This document shows, piece after piece, positions 33,872 through 42,668 of a DNA stretch of 64,000 nucleotides. This stretch comes from an uncultured Chloroflexota bacterium (GTDB taxonomy: Bacteria; Chloroflexota; Anaerolineae; Anaerolineales; Villigracilaceae): NCBI GenBank assembly GCA_903914955.1, contig CAIWRB010000250.1, positions 16,204 to 80,203 on the forward strand. The letters are read 5' to 3'. The notes under the pieces were generated by a model. It made no database searches. It was not told the DNA's origin and worked only from the letters and a program-made list of their open reading frames with translations. Numbering within the stretch: the first letter of the stretch is position 1; every line of letters begins with the position of its first letter. The translations under genes were made by a program, and so were the position numbers.

Positions 33872-35752
33872 TCACGGCCTCCACGAGGGAGCATACCAAT
33901 CATATTCAGTGGATAAACCTGGCGCTTCCAATATCTTCTTTCGCATTGAGGAAAGATTGATCAAAAACAAATGACCACCGGTTGGAGATGTAGTTTCCTC
34001 CACAAGCAGATACTCTCCATTCGGTGAGAAAATCAGGCGTCCCACGGTTACACCTTTATAGATAAGAGAAATATTTTTCCCATTGCGGCTCACAACAAAT
34101 ACTTCTGCGAGAGGCTCACCATTGGAAAAACTGCTGTAATAATTAAATGCGATAAATTTACTGTCGGGCGACCAGACGAGCGGATATAAACTTCCACCTG
34201 TAAAGGTGGCCAGCGTTACAGCATTCGCACCGTCAGGCTCCATCACCTTCAACAAATGAATTTGACTGGAGTAATCATAGTCATCATACGCGAGCAAACT
34301 CGCATCAGGTGAAGCAACAAATGGGGATTTCGTTAACAACGTTTCGAACATCGGGCGCGCCTGTCCACTGGCGGCGCGTACTAAATAAATGGAACCTTCA
34401 TGGCCAGGCAACGCCGACCTCATGATCACATTTTCCGTATACCAGCCATCCATTATATAAGGACGCCCTTCCAGGGGAATGCTTGCTGATATGCTTTTCA
34501 ACTCCGTACCGTTCGGATGAACCACATACACATCTTCCCCACCCAGCCCATCCTGTGTACGAAACGCGATCCATTGACCATCACGCGACCAAAATGGCGG
34601 GTCAATATAAGGGAACTCCGCGAGTGAAGTCCATGTTTTTGTAGAAGCATCGAACAGCCATAATTTTGTCGGCGTGCCGTTTGACCTATCTGAATAAGCA
34701 AATGCGGCATATTTTCCATCAGGCGACCAGCTCAATGCGCTGATCGTAAAGTTAAAAGCAAACGGAACTTCGATCTTTTCCAAAGGCGGGCATTTCGCGC
34801 CGTCAACCACACACATACCCGACACGCGCACCAATTGAATGGATTGACCCGCTTGCCCTTGCCGCGGCTGTAAAAAGAAATACAACTCCCCCGCTTCCTG
34901 TACGGTCATTGGGCTGGATTCTGTTACAACAGGCACTCCCCCAACTGGAACAGACGTCAACTCCTGCGACAGATCAACCGGTGCAGCAAATAAAGATGGG
35001 GCAAGAGTCTGATCATAGCTGATCTGATTTACCACTCGCTCCCCCTGCAAGGTACCATTTCCATCTTTTCCAAATTCCTGTAATTTCAAGATGACTGCCG
35101 TTCTTGTATCAAGCCACATCCTCCATGAAAGGAAAGAATTCGCGCTGAACATCCACTCAACAACCAGAGTTTCGCGCCCGGCGATAGAAGCCATTTCCAC
35201 AGGTTTGAAAATTCCCTTGTTTTGAGCATAATCAGAAGGGAAGGCAAGCTGGGAAAGTGGCGTGCCGATCTGCGCCCAAATGGGATTTGGATAAGCCTCT
35301 CCTTCAACAACTGGCGGAATATATTGACCAACACGCGCGAAATCAGGATATAAAAAAGTTTCCACCTGCCCCGAATTGTTGTTTGTATAAATATTTATGC
35401 TGTCGCTGATCTTCGATAATTTTTCGGTACTATTGGTCACGCCGGTCAAATCAATTTTAAATCTGCTGTTGAGAGGGTCGAGCAACACCTGTTCCGAATA
35501 TATTTGTATTGTGCCGTCAGATGAATACGAGGTAATATCCCCGTTCATTTGGATGCTCTGCCATCTGGCCGCGCTCTCAAGCATGGCGAGCTGGATCTGC
35601 CCGGAGGTGGAATCAACTGTCAGATTTAATGGAGCAAGACCGGATGCGGTATTGATCGGTGTTATTGAATCAAAATATGAAGCAGGAGTTGGAGCTGCCA
35701 GCGGGGCACAAGCAGTCATAAAAATCAATGTCAGGATCAAAAAATTTTTCAT
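33872..35752 (-). CDS. Lipoprotein with TolB-like β-propeller
   Basis: 626 residues from MKNFLIL; GAGGAG upstream decides the start. Lipoprotein signal with lipobox-like MTAC (C15). Residues ~40-280 form an outer-membrane-lipoprotein-carrier-like β region with the AMLESAARWQSIQMNGD and VEWMFSAN strands. Residues ~310-620 contain repeated PD40/TolB blades: SWSPDGKYAAFAY, FWSRDGQWIAFR, VWSPDSKFIAFNY and IFSPNGEYLLVEE. Such proteins bind partners or envelope ligands at the cell surface. Transcribed away from the sugar cluster, convergent with the GH1 gene. Confidence 0.78.
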   Translation of the reverse strand: MKNFLILTLIFMTACAPLAAPTPASYFDSITPINTASGLAPLNLTVDSTSGQIQLAMLESAARWQSIQMNGDITSYSSDGTIQIYSEQVLLDPLNSRFKIDLTGVTNSTEKLSKISDSINIYTNNNSGQVETFLYPDFARVGQYIPPVVEGEAYPNPIWAQIGTPLSQLAFPSDYAQNKGIFKPVEMASIAGRETLVVEWMFSANSFLSWRMWLDTRTAVILKLQEFGKDGNGTLQGERVVNQISYDQTLAPSLFAAPVDLSQELTSVPVGGVPVVTESSPMTVQEAGELYFFLQPRQGQAGQSIQLVRVSGMCVVDGAKCPPLEKIEVPFAFNFTISALSWSPDGKYAAFAYSDRSNGTPTKLWLFDASTKTWTSLAEFPYIDPPFWSRDGQWIAFRTQDGLGGEDVYVVHPNGTELKSISASIPLEGRPYIMDGWYTENVIMRSALPGHEGSIYLVRAASGQARPMFETLLTKSPFVASPDASLLAYDDYDYSSQIHLLKVMEPDGANAVTLATFTGGSLYPLVWSPDSKFIAFNYYSSFSNGEPLAEVFVVSRNGKNISLIYKGVTVGRLIFSPNGEYLLVEETTSPTGGHLFLINLSSMRKKILEAPGLSTEYDWYAPSWRP

Positions 35753-35809
35753 AGAATCTCCTCGCTTGGATAGAATCAGCAAACCGATTTACAGACGATC
35801 GCGTAAATT

Positions 35810-35845
35810 AACAGTTCCTGTTGTCAAAAGACAACAGGAACTGTT
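35810..35845 (-). terminator. Long perfect hairpin between two exported-protein genes
   Basis: A 16-bp perfect stem (35810-35825 with 35830-35845) and a four-base loop. On the plus strand it is followed by TTTAATTTT; on the minus strand by TTAATTT-like bases. It lies 3' of the NBR1-Ig protein gene that ends at 35960, so its main role is probably to end that transcript, with possible bidirectional action. Confidence 0.75.
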
Positions 35846-35959
35846 TTTAATTTTCTAAATTAAAACTGAAGTAATTTGCGCTTTTGTTGCCAGCGTTCAA
35901 ACAGCGCCAATTCAGCAACAACCAACCTGATGTTGGATCGTTGTGCCGAGCGGATGGAA

Positions 35960-37666
35960 TCACTGTTTATTAATCGTGGTGCTCTTTGACGGAGTCGGCC
36001 CTACGCCGCCGCCCGAGGCAGTTGCCAGGTTCGTCACAGAAACAGCAGTCATGTCACCTGCGGTAATAGTGTAAGGAGCAGTACAGGATACCGTAGCACT
36101 TGGAGCCAGAGTGAGGGTCGCAATTCCGCAGTTGATTGGAGTGGCGCCAATAAGTCCATCCGTCACGGTGAACTGAGCCGGGCCCAGAGCTACATTGCCA
36201 GTGTTCGTAATGATATAGGAAAAAGTGATTATATTACCGGCCGCGCTATAGGTGGTTGGAGTGGCCGAGGTTGCCAGTGTCAGTGCTTTTACGGCTTTAT
36301 TGATCGTGAAACTCTTGGCCGCAGAGGATCCCACTCCACCGCCCGAGGCGGTTGCGGTATTCGTTACGGAAGCAGCTGTCAGATTTGCCGCGGTGATCTT
36401 GTAAGGAACGGCATTGCAGGAAACTTCCGCGTTTGGAGCCAGGCTTGTGCCGGCTGCGCCGCAGTTGAATGCCGCACCAAAGAGATTGTCGGTTATGGTG
36501 AACTGAGTCGGTCCCAGAGTTGTCGTGCCAGTGTTTTTAATTACGTATGAATACGTGATCACCTGGTCAACTGTGTCATAGACAACCGGGTTGGCCAGGG
36601 TGGTTACTGTTAGTGGAGTGGGAGTGCCTGAAACATTAATCTTCACCCAGAATGACTTATTGCAACCAAGTGTTTTGTTGCCAAATGGGGCAAGGGCAAA
36701 ATCGACACTCTTATCGTTTTTAAATTTCCAATAGCCGGTGTAGACGCCCGCAGTGCTGGGCGCGGTGAGGTTAACGGCAATATCTACGACTGCGTTTGGG
36801 GCAACAGATAATGGCAAGGCTGCTGTATTTGGTCCACTCATCTGATTACTATCTGATTTCGTCGAGTCAAAAACAAGTTGATAGGCAGTTGTCCATGTAG
36901 TAGTGCCGATATTCCGAAGCTGCCAATGCTTGGTAAAGGTTTCTCCAGGTTTAAAAGTTGCGCCATCCTTAACGAGAAGGTCGCTTTCAAACTTCGCATA
37001 ATCTGTACAGCTCGTAGATGGTGCTGGAGTTGAAGTCACTCCACTACCGGATCTGGTGATGCGTGGACTACCCCATAAAGCGCGGTCACCTGCAGCAGAA
37101 CTATCATATGCAGAAACGTACAGGATAAATTTTACGTTTTTTCCGGCAAGTGAATTAAGACTGATGTTAACAGGGTAAGTATTGCCTTCATATTTTTCAC
37201 GAAAGGGTGGTTCTTTCCATAGGGTTTTTACATCAGTCGAGCCATCAATTTGATATTGAAGGCGATATGCAACATAGCAAGTCGTTGCGCCAGTTTGGCA
37301 TCCAATCCGGGATTGGAAACTGTCTCCAGATTGAACCAGGAACGGAGGGTAAATCGCCTGGATGTAGCCGTTGGCCGCATTGTTCGGTACAAATAATAAA
37401 CCAGCTCCATAATCTTTTCCATCTTCAAATATGGGCTTGTCAAATTTGAGCGCAAAACCGCTGGCATTCCCTTCCGTGCCGGGGAAAGTTATCGCACCTG
37501 CGCCGCTGGACCATATAACACCGCTGACGCCGGTATCTGCGGCATGCGCGACGAAATCATAGCCGATTGTTTCAGCCGCATACCCAATAGTAACTCCTAT
37601 TGGCATAAACGATAGAATTAAAACAAGTAAAAGAATTTTTGAAGCCAATTTCATACGAAGTCGCAT
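35960..37666 (-). CDS. Secreted multidomain protein: NBR1-type Ig domain plus two DUF11-like repeats
   Basis: 568 residues from MRLRMKLASK; AAGGAGG upstream decides the start. Signal peptide ~1-30. Residues ~35-190 are a β-rich domain with three Cys (CQTGATTCYVAYRLQYQI) shared with the neighbouring gene. Residues ~205-330 are an Ig-like domain of the NBR1 type (HWQLRNIGTTTWT, TGYWKFKND). Two tandem ~100-residue repeats follow, each with ITYSYVIKNTG/ITFSYIITNTG, a Cys pair and TNTATASGGGVG, i.e. DUF11/conserved-repeat modules. Probably an extracellular surface or matrix protein. No enzymatic motif is seen. Confidence 0.82.
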   Translation of the reverse strand: MRLRMKLASKILLLVLILSFMPIGVTIGYAAETIGYDFVAHAADTGVSGVIWSSGAGAITFPGTEGNASGFALKFDKPIFEDGKDYGAGLLFVPNNAANGYIQAIYPPFLVQSGDSFQSRIGCQTGATTCYVAYRLQYQIDGSTDVKTLWKEPPFREKYEGNTYPVNISLNSLAGKNVKFILYVSAYDSSAAGDRALWGSPRITRSGSGVTSTPAPSTSCTDYAKFESDLLVKDGATFKPGETFTKHWQLRNIGTTTWTTAYQLVFDSTKSDSNQMSGPNTAALPLSVAPNAVVDIAVNLTAPSTAGVYTGYWKFKNDKSVDFALAPFGNKTLGCNKSFWVKINVSGTPTPLTVTTLANPVVYDTVDQVITYSYVIKNTGTTTLGPTQFTITDNLFGAAFNCGAAGTSLAPNAEVSCNAVPYKITAANLTAASVTNTATASGGGVGSSAAKSFTINKAVKALTLATSATPTTYSAAGNIITFSYIITNTGNVALGPAQFTVTDGLIGATPINCGIATLTLAPSATVSCTAPYTITAGDMTAVSVTNLATASGGGVGPTPSKSTTINKQ

Positions 37667-37848
37667 AAGATCCTCCTTAAACAGTAATAAAAAATATGAC
37701 GTCATTGAACTTAAAAAATCCGTCCAATGAGAATTCGATAACGCAAGTATATCCTCATATAAAATAAAAATCCAACCCTTGATGAGAATTACTGGGATAT
37801 CCAGGAAGACGCCGGTATCAAGATTTTTTTCGAGATTCCAGGCATAAT

Positions 37849-37881
37849 AAAAAAATTCCCGTTACCTTTCGGCAGCGGGAA
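37849..37881 (-). terminator. Intrinsic terminator of the second NBR1-Ig gene
   Basis: On the minus strand TTCCCGCTGCC, a GAAA tetraloop and GGTAACGGGAA form a stem (37881-37856) immediately followed by seven T (37855-37849). It lies 18 bases beyond the stop codon of the gene ending at 37900. Confidence 0.88.
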
Positions 37882-37899
37882 TAAATTTCAACTTTTTTA

Positions 37900-39957
37900 T
37901 TACGGAGTGGCTGTTGGCGTGGCCGTGGAAGTAGCTGTTGCGGTAGGGGTAGATGTAGCCGTGGCTGTTGAGGTGGCTGTGGTCGTTGCGGTGGCCGCTA
38001 CCAACCCCGCGTTATAGATCATAGGCGCAACCCATAGCGCGCGGTCACCTGTTGGAGAGCCGTTGGAAAGAACGGTGAGAATAAATTTTATATCGGTACC
38101 CACAAGTGATTCGAGGCTCTGATCAGCGGTACCATAACTGCCTTCATTTATTTCACCAAAAAACCATAAGGTCTGAATGGTGGAACTGCCGGAAATGGAA
38201 TAATCCAGGCGGAAGGTTACATTACATTGCGCAGTGCCTTCACAATTAACAAGGGAGCGGAATTTATCACCGCTTTTTACTTTATAAACCGGATAGAAGC
38301 CTTGAATATAACCGTTAGTAACATTCTGAGGGAAGGTAATCAAGCCAGTGCGATTATCGTTGACGCCATTCTCGAGTCTGGAAGGATTGACTGTCAAAAC
38401 AAAACCTCTTGCATCACCATCAGTGCCGGGGCATGGTAACGCTCCGGCTCCGCTGAACCAGGTCGCTGCGCACACGTTCGAAACAAAATTATAGCTTGTG
38501 CCGGCGATGGGAGTAGCTGTGGCCCCAGATGTGGGGGATGGGCCGGGGGTCACTGCTGTACCCGATACTTTGATCTCAACCCAGAATGATTTTGTGCCGC
38601 CCGTGCCAATTCCAAATGGAACGCCTGCGCTAGTCTTAAGTTTCCAGTAGCCGCGATAGGTTGTGCCTGTCGCAGGTGCTGTCAGGTTGATGCTGATATC
38701 AACGGTTTGGCCGGTCACCACGGTGGTCGGAATGACCGCCGGCTCGAGGCCGCCCATCTTCTCGCCAGTGTCAAAGATCAAGCTGTAGTTCGTCCAGGAG
38801 CAGGTACCAATATTCTTAAGGCGCCAGGTCTTTAAGAACGGAGCATTCGGCTGGAATGAAGTACCATCCGGTACGTTCACATCGGATACGAATTGAGCAA
38901 GATTAGTACAACCAGAAACAGCGGTTGCGGTTTTAGTTGGAGTAATCGTAGGGGGCGTTCCTGTAACGGTGGGAGCCGGCGTATTTGTTGCTACCACGCC
39001 ACCCGAACGTGAAATGATCGGATTTACCCACAAGGAACGGTCACCAGTTGGTGAACCATACGCCGAAGTAACGAGAATAAACTTTACGTCCTTACCCGCA
39101 AATGAACTCAGATCAAGATTTACACTGTATGTCCAGCCTTCATATTTTTCACGGAAGGTCCAGAAGGTTTTCACTGGATCAGTACCGATTTGATAATCCA
39201 GGCGATAAGCCACATAACAAGTGGTAGCGTTAAATTCGCAACCAATGGTCGACTGGAAGCGGTCACCACTTTGTACTTTGAAGATTGGATAAATCCCTTG
39301 AACATACCCATTGTTGACATTGTTTGGAGCAAACAGCAAACCCGCCAGCGAAGATTCGACTCCGCTTTCGAATTTGGGTTTATCCAATTTAAGCGCAAAG
39401 CCGTTGGCGTTCCCGTCCGTACCGGGGAAAGTGAATGCACCCGCGCCAGTAGACCAGGTCGCATCGCCTGCCTTTGCAGTAAAATCATAGCCTGTACCGG
39501 CGGAGGGCGATGAACCTACATTGATCTCAACCCAAAAAGTACTGTTTGCGTTGGAACCTATTCCGAACTCGCCGCCTGCAGTGCTCTTAAGTTTATAGTA
39601 GCCAAAGTAATGACCAGCAACAGTGGGCGCAGTCATATCCACTGAGATATCGACTGTGGCGCCAACAGCGACGGTTGTGGGGAGGGCAGCCGAGGCGGGC
39701 GCACCCATCTTCTCTCCGCTTGCAAAGATCAATGAGACATCGCTCCAGGCGCATGTCCCGATATTCTTAAGTCTCCAGGTCTTTTTGAAAGCCGCACCTG
39801 ATGCATAATTCGTGCCATCGGGTACGGTCACATCAGAAACAAATTGCGCCCAATTACATACTGCGGCTTTAGCAGGTTGCACAGCCGCAGCAGGTATGAT
39901 GGAAAGCATCAAGGCAAGCAAGAGCATTGTTGTTGCAAATTTTGATATAAATTTCAT
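37900..39957 (-). CDS. Secreted NBR1-Ig repeat protein with Thr/Ala/Pro-rich C-terminal tail
   Basis: 685 residues from MKFISKF; GGAGG directly upstream decides the start. Signal peptide ~1-33. Order: NBR1-type Ig domain (~35-150, KTWRLKNIGTCAWS), Cys-containing β domain (~160-325, CEFNATTCYVAYRLDYQI), Thr/Pro linker, second Ig domain (~350-465), second β domain (~490-645, with the variant CEGTAQCNVTFRLDYSI), then a tail made of Thr, Ala, Ser and Pro. The paired modules indicate internal duplication, and one unit is shared with the neighbouring gene. The protein ends inside the low-complexity tail; such tails usually join to another domain, so it may be truncated or wall-spanning. Confidence 0.82.
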   Translation of the reverse strand: MKFISKFATTMLLLALMLSIIPAAAVQPAKAAVCNWAQFVSDVTVPDGTNYASGAAFKKTWRLKNIGTCAWSDVSLIFASGEKMGAPASAALPTTVAVGATVDISVDMTAPTVAGHYFGYYKLKSTAGGEFGIGSNANSTFWVEINVGSSPSAGTGYDFTAKAGDATWSTGAGAFTFPGTDGNANGFALKLDKPKFESGVESSLAGLLFAPNNVNNGYVQGIYPIFKVQSGDRFQSTIGCEFNATTCYVAYRLDYQIGTDPVKTFWTFREKYEGWTYSVNLDLSSFAGKDVKFILVTSAYGSPTGDRSLWVNPIISRSGGVVATNTPAPTVTGTPPTITPTKTATAVSGCTNLAQFVSDVNVPDGTSFQPNAPFLKTWRLKNIGTCSWTNYSLIFDTGEKMGGLEPAVIPTTVVTGQTVDISINLTAPATGTTYRGYWKLKTSAGVPFGIGTGGTKSFWVEIKVSGTAVTPGPSPTSGATATPIAGTSYNFVSNVCAATWFSGAGALPCPGTDGDARGFVLTVNPSRLENGVNDNRTGLITFPQNVTNGYIQGFYPVYKVKSGDKFRSLVNCEGTAQCNVTFRLDYSISGSSTIQTLWFFGEINEGSYGTADQSLESLVGTDIKFILTVLSNGSPTGDRALWVAPMIYNAGLVAATATTTATSTATATSTPTATATSTATPTATP

Positions 39958-40131
39958 TTCTTCCTCCATTCAATACACACACATTACAAGGACGTAAAAT
40001 AATCCGAAAAGTTCCCTGACCATACACTGTCACTAGTATAACTATTCTTTTGAGAATGTTCAATATGCTTAGCGGGCAATTTACTGGTCAATTTTTACCA
40101 TATCAAGAAGACTTCGAAAGCCTACATAAAC

Positions 40132-40147
40132 TATAATCACGAATATG
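40132..40147 (+). promoter_or_regulatory. TATAAT box 7 bases before the DNA polymerase IV start: leaderless promoter
   Basis: TATAAT at 40132-40137 leaves seven bases to the ATG at 40145, and there is no Shine-Dalgarno. Transcription would start at or next to the ATG. No good -35 hexamer is seen. Two other genes in the window show the same spacing. Confidence 0.6.
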
Positions 40148-41311
40148 CCACGTATCATTCTTCATTTAGATCTTGACGCTTTTTTTTGTTCCGTTGAAGA
40201 AACTCAAAATCCCGATCTACGCGGCAAGCCTTTTGCAGTAGGAGGCAAACCGAATGAGCGCGGCGTTGTGGCATCCTGTTCCTATGCCGCGCGCGCTATT
40301 GGGATACACAGCGCCATGCCCATGTCGCGCGCGCTTCAACTGTGCAGGAATCTGATCATCGTGCCCGGGCGGCATAAATTGTATGGCGAATGCTCAGAAA
40401 AAGTTATGACCAAACTACGGGATCTAACAGGTTTGGTCGAGCAGATTTCCATAGACGAAGCCTTTCTCGACATCTCAGACATGCGCGAAGCCCCGGCGCG
40501 CATCGCACTCGACCTGCAAGCTGATATCAAAAACGAACTGCAGTTACCAAGCTCGATCGGGATCGCATCCAACAAACTCGTGGCAAAAATCGCGACCGAG
40601 GTTGGAAAGAAATCAAACAAGAAAAGAACCGAACCGCCTTTTGCATTAACCATTGTACCGTATGCTGACGAAGCAACATTTCTCGCGCCCCTGCCTGCGG
40701 ATATGCTCTGGGGCGTGGGACCAAAAACCTCCGCGCGATTAACCCAACTCGGCATCCACACCATCGGTGATATCGCCAACTGGCCTGAAAAAGAGATCGT
40801 CAATCTCTTCGGCGAGAATGGTCGCGACCTCTGGCGTCATGCGCATGGAATTGATAACCGTCCCATTGTCACAGAATATGAAACAAAATCCATCAGCCAG
40901 GAAAACACATTCAACGTGGATATCCGTGATGACAAGACTCTCGAAAAAACAATTCGTGAACAATCAAAAGAAATTGGACGTCAGCTTCGCAAGAATGATC
41001 TCGCTGGAAAAACTGTCAAGCTAAAAATCCGCTGGCCTGATTTCACAACATTGACCCGACAGATCACATTACCAACATCCACGGATAACGATGATGAAAT
41101 TTTTCACGCGGCCATCAAGCTGATGAAAACTGTCCGCAAGCCGAATCAAGCCGTTCGGTTGGTCGGGGTCGGAGTCAGCGGAATCGGCGCTCCGGTGCGT
41201 CAACTCAGTTTGTGGAACGCAGGCAGCGAGAAGTCGCGTAAACTTCAGGAAGTGGTCGATCAGCTTCAGAAAAAATATGGAAGGGATATCATCCATAAAG
41301 GAGAATCATGA
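40145..41311 (+). CDS. dinB: DNA polymerase IV (Y-family)
   Basis: 388 residues. Palm motifs LDLDAFFCSVE (6-16) and SIDEAFLDIS (~100-109) supply the catalytic Asp and Glu residues; the thumb HhH region (WGVGPKTSARLTQLGIHTIGDIA) and little-finger domain are intact. It performs translesion synthesis. The probable leaderless start and absence of a nearby LexA-type palindrome leave regulation open. Its stop overlaps the next gene by 4 bases. The extreme C-terminus lacks an obvious β-clamp motif; QLSLW near residue 358 may serve. Confidence 0.93.
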   Translation: MPRIILHLDLDAFFCSVEETQNPDLRGKPFAVGGKPNERGVVASCSYAARAIGIHSAMPMSRALQLCRNLIIVPGRHKLYGECSEKVMTKLRDLTGLVEQISIDEAFLDISDMREAPARIALDLQADIKNELQLPSSIGIASNKLVAKIATEVGKKSNKKRTEPPFALTIVPYADEATFLAPLPADMLWGVGPKTSARLTQLGIHTIGDIANWPEKEIVNLFGENGRDLWRHAHGIDNRPIVTEYETKSISQENTFNVDIRDDKTLEKTIREQSKEIGRQLRKNDLAGKTVKLKIRWPDFTTLTRQITLPTSTDNDDEIFHAAIKLMKTVRKPNQAVRLVGVGVSGIGAPVRQLSLWNAGSEKSRKLQEVVDQLQKKYGRDIIHKGES

Positions 41312-41952
41312 AAATACTAGATTTGAAGAAGAAGTTCAAATATCTCTATCAACCTACAGCCAAAAAGATAGAGATTATTCAAGTGCCTAATTTGCAATTC
41401 GCCATGATCAACGGCGCAATTGAAAAGGGACAGGCGCCTGGCACATCCCCTTTATTTGCACAAGCCACACAAGCGCTTTATGGACTTTCATACACACTCA
41501 AGTTCATGCTCAAAAAACGAAAGACTAACGCCGTTGATTATCCCGTCATGGCACTCGAAGGTTTGTGGTGGGTGGAAGATGGCATGTTCGACATCACCAT
41601 AAAAGACAATTGGTTTTACACGTTGATGATCATGCAGCCTGATATCATCAAAAAAGAGATCTTTGAGGAAGCAAGGGAACAAGTCCGCAGGAAGAAAGGG
41701 GATAGTGAAATGTTATCCAAATTGAAACTTGCTACTTTTGATGAAGGCTTGTGCGTGCAGGTGATGCACATCGGCCCGTACTCCACGGAACCAGCAACCA
41801 TTGACCACATGAAGGAATTCATGGCCGAGAATAATTTGCGTGATAACGTGGGGCCGAACGGCAAACATCACGAGATCTATCTTAGCGATCCACGCAAAGC
41901 CGCGCCTGATAAAATGAAGACGGTCTTGAGACATCCTGTTATCAACATTTAA
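41308..41952 (+). CDS. GyrI-like small-molecule-binding domain protein
   Basis: 214 residues. The GyrI/SOUL-type fold is suggested by MALEGLWWVEDG, DNWFYTLMIMQPDII and VMHIGPYSTEPATIDHMKEFM, with the KHHEIYLSDPRK terminal strand. Family members bind or hydrolyse small cationic or electrophilic compounds; some are stand-alone relatives of effector domains of MerR/AraC regulators. It is translationally coupled to dinB, hinting at a role in damage or xenobiotic response. Confidence 0.82.
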   Translation: MKILDLKKKFKYLYQPTAKKIEIIQVPNLQFAMINGAIEKGQAPGTSPLFAQATQALYGLSYTLKFMLKKRKTNAVDYPVMALEGLWWVEDGMFDITIKDNWFYTLMIMQPDIIKKEIFEEAREQVRRKKGDSEMLSKLKLATFDEGLCVQVMHIGPYSTEPATIDHMKEFMAENNLRDNVGPNGKHHEIYLSDPRKAAPDKMKTVLRHPVINI

Positions 41953-41973
41953 ACTTTCAAACGAGGAAATCCA

Positions 41974-42333
41974 TTGAACTGCTTCTATCATTCCACCTCT
42001 CCCGCCGTTGGACTTTGCAAACATTGTCAGCGCGGACTGTGCCCTGAGTGCGCCGCCGTGATCGATGATGTACTCGCTTGCAAACATCGCCACGAAGATG
42101 CCGTACAAAAACAAGAACAGCTCAGTGCGCGCAACTTGTTCCAATCCAAACGGGTTGCGTCCGCCTACCATCGCAACGCCATTTTTTATGGGTTGGTCGG
42201 CGCGTTGTTCACAGGCTTTGGAGCCTTGCAGTATCGCTTTCTAGGGTTGCAGGCTGTGTTCTTTATCATGATCGGATTTCTCCTGCTCTACGCAGCCAGC
42301 GCAAATTATTTTGAAGGCAGAAAGCATAAGTAG
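41974..42333 (+). CDS. B-box-like zinc-binding membrane protein with TTG start
   Basis: 119 residues. The start is TTG, preceded by GAGGAA seven bases upstream; no other in-frame start keeps the first Cys. The N-terminus has C3, H6, C15, C18, C23 and C26 (NCFYH, CKHCQRGLCPEC), a B-box-like zinc-binding pattern common in bacterial membrane proteins. Two membrane helices follow (~70-88 and ~92-110). Function unknown. It is 21 bases after the GyrI-like gene and likely cotranscribed. Confidence 0.72.
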   Translation: MNCFYHSTSPAVGLCKHCQRGLCPECAAVIDDVLACKHRHEDAVQKQEQLSARNLFQSKRVASAYHRNAIFYGLVGALFTGFGALQYRFLGLQAVFFIMIGFLLLYAASANYFEGRKHK

Positions 42334-42396
42334 TTTTTTGCAACTCTTTTCGTTTAACTACGTAAAGTAAACAGACAAAACAAAAGGAGAAAAAAA

Positions 42397-42600
42397 ATGA
42401 ACAGCTATAAAACCCTAACCCGAAGCAAATCCAACCGCATGGCTGCGGGCGTATGCGCAGGTCTTGCAGATTATCTCAACATGGATCCCACCGTTGTGCG
42501 CCTTCTATTCGTTCTGAGTTTCTTTGCTTTGCATGGTGGTCTCGTGATAGCCTATATCATCATGGCCATCGTCACCCCCGAAGAATCTGTCACGCAATAA
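42397..42600 (+). CDS. PspC-domain small membrane protein
   Basis: 67 residues. SNRMAAGVCAGLADYLNMDPTVVRLLFVLSFF is the hallmark of PspC/phage-shock-type domains, followed by a second hydrophobic segment (GLVIAYIIMAIVTPEE). Members help sense or respond to envelope stress. AAAGGAG lies before the ATG. Monocistronic or at the end of the dinB operon; closed by a strong hairpin. Confidence 0.9.
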   Translation: MNSYKTLTRSKSNRMAAGVCAGLADYLNMDPTVVRLLFVLSFFALHGGLVIAYIIMAIVTPEESVTQ

Positions 42601-42606
42601 ATACGA

Positions 42607-42660
42607 GTTGGCAGGTTTAATGGTTTGAACGTTGAAACCGTTAAACCTGCCAACTTTTTA
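42607..42660 (+). terminator. Intrinsic terminator after the PspC gene
   Basis: Arms 42607-42620 and 42641-42654 (GTTGGCAGGTTTAA and complement) pair perfectly, with a further inner pairing GGTTT/AAACC, followed by TTTTTA. It separates the convergent PspC gene and ABC ATPase gene. Confidence 0.88.
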
Positions 42661-42668
42661 AAGCGTTC

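Noticed and set aside
33759-33974. Possible 71-residue gene after the GH1 gene
   Set aside because: Low-complexity composition, no ribosome site, and overlap with the 3' end of the convergent propeller lipoprotein gene.
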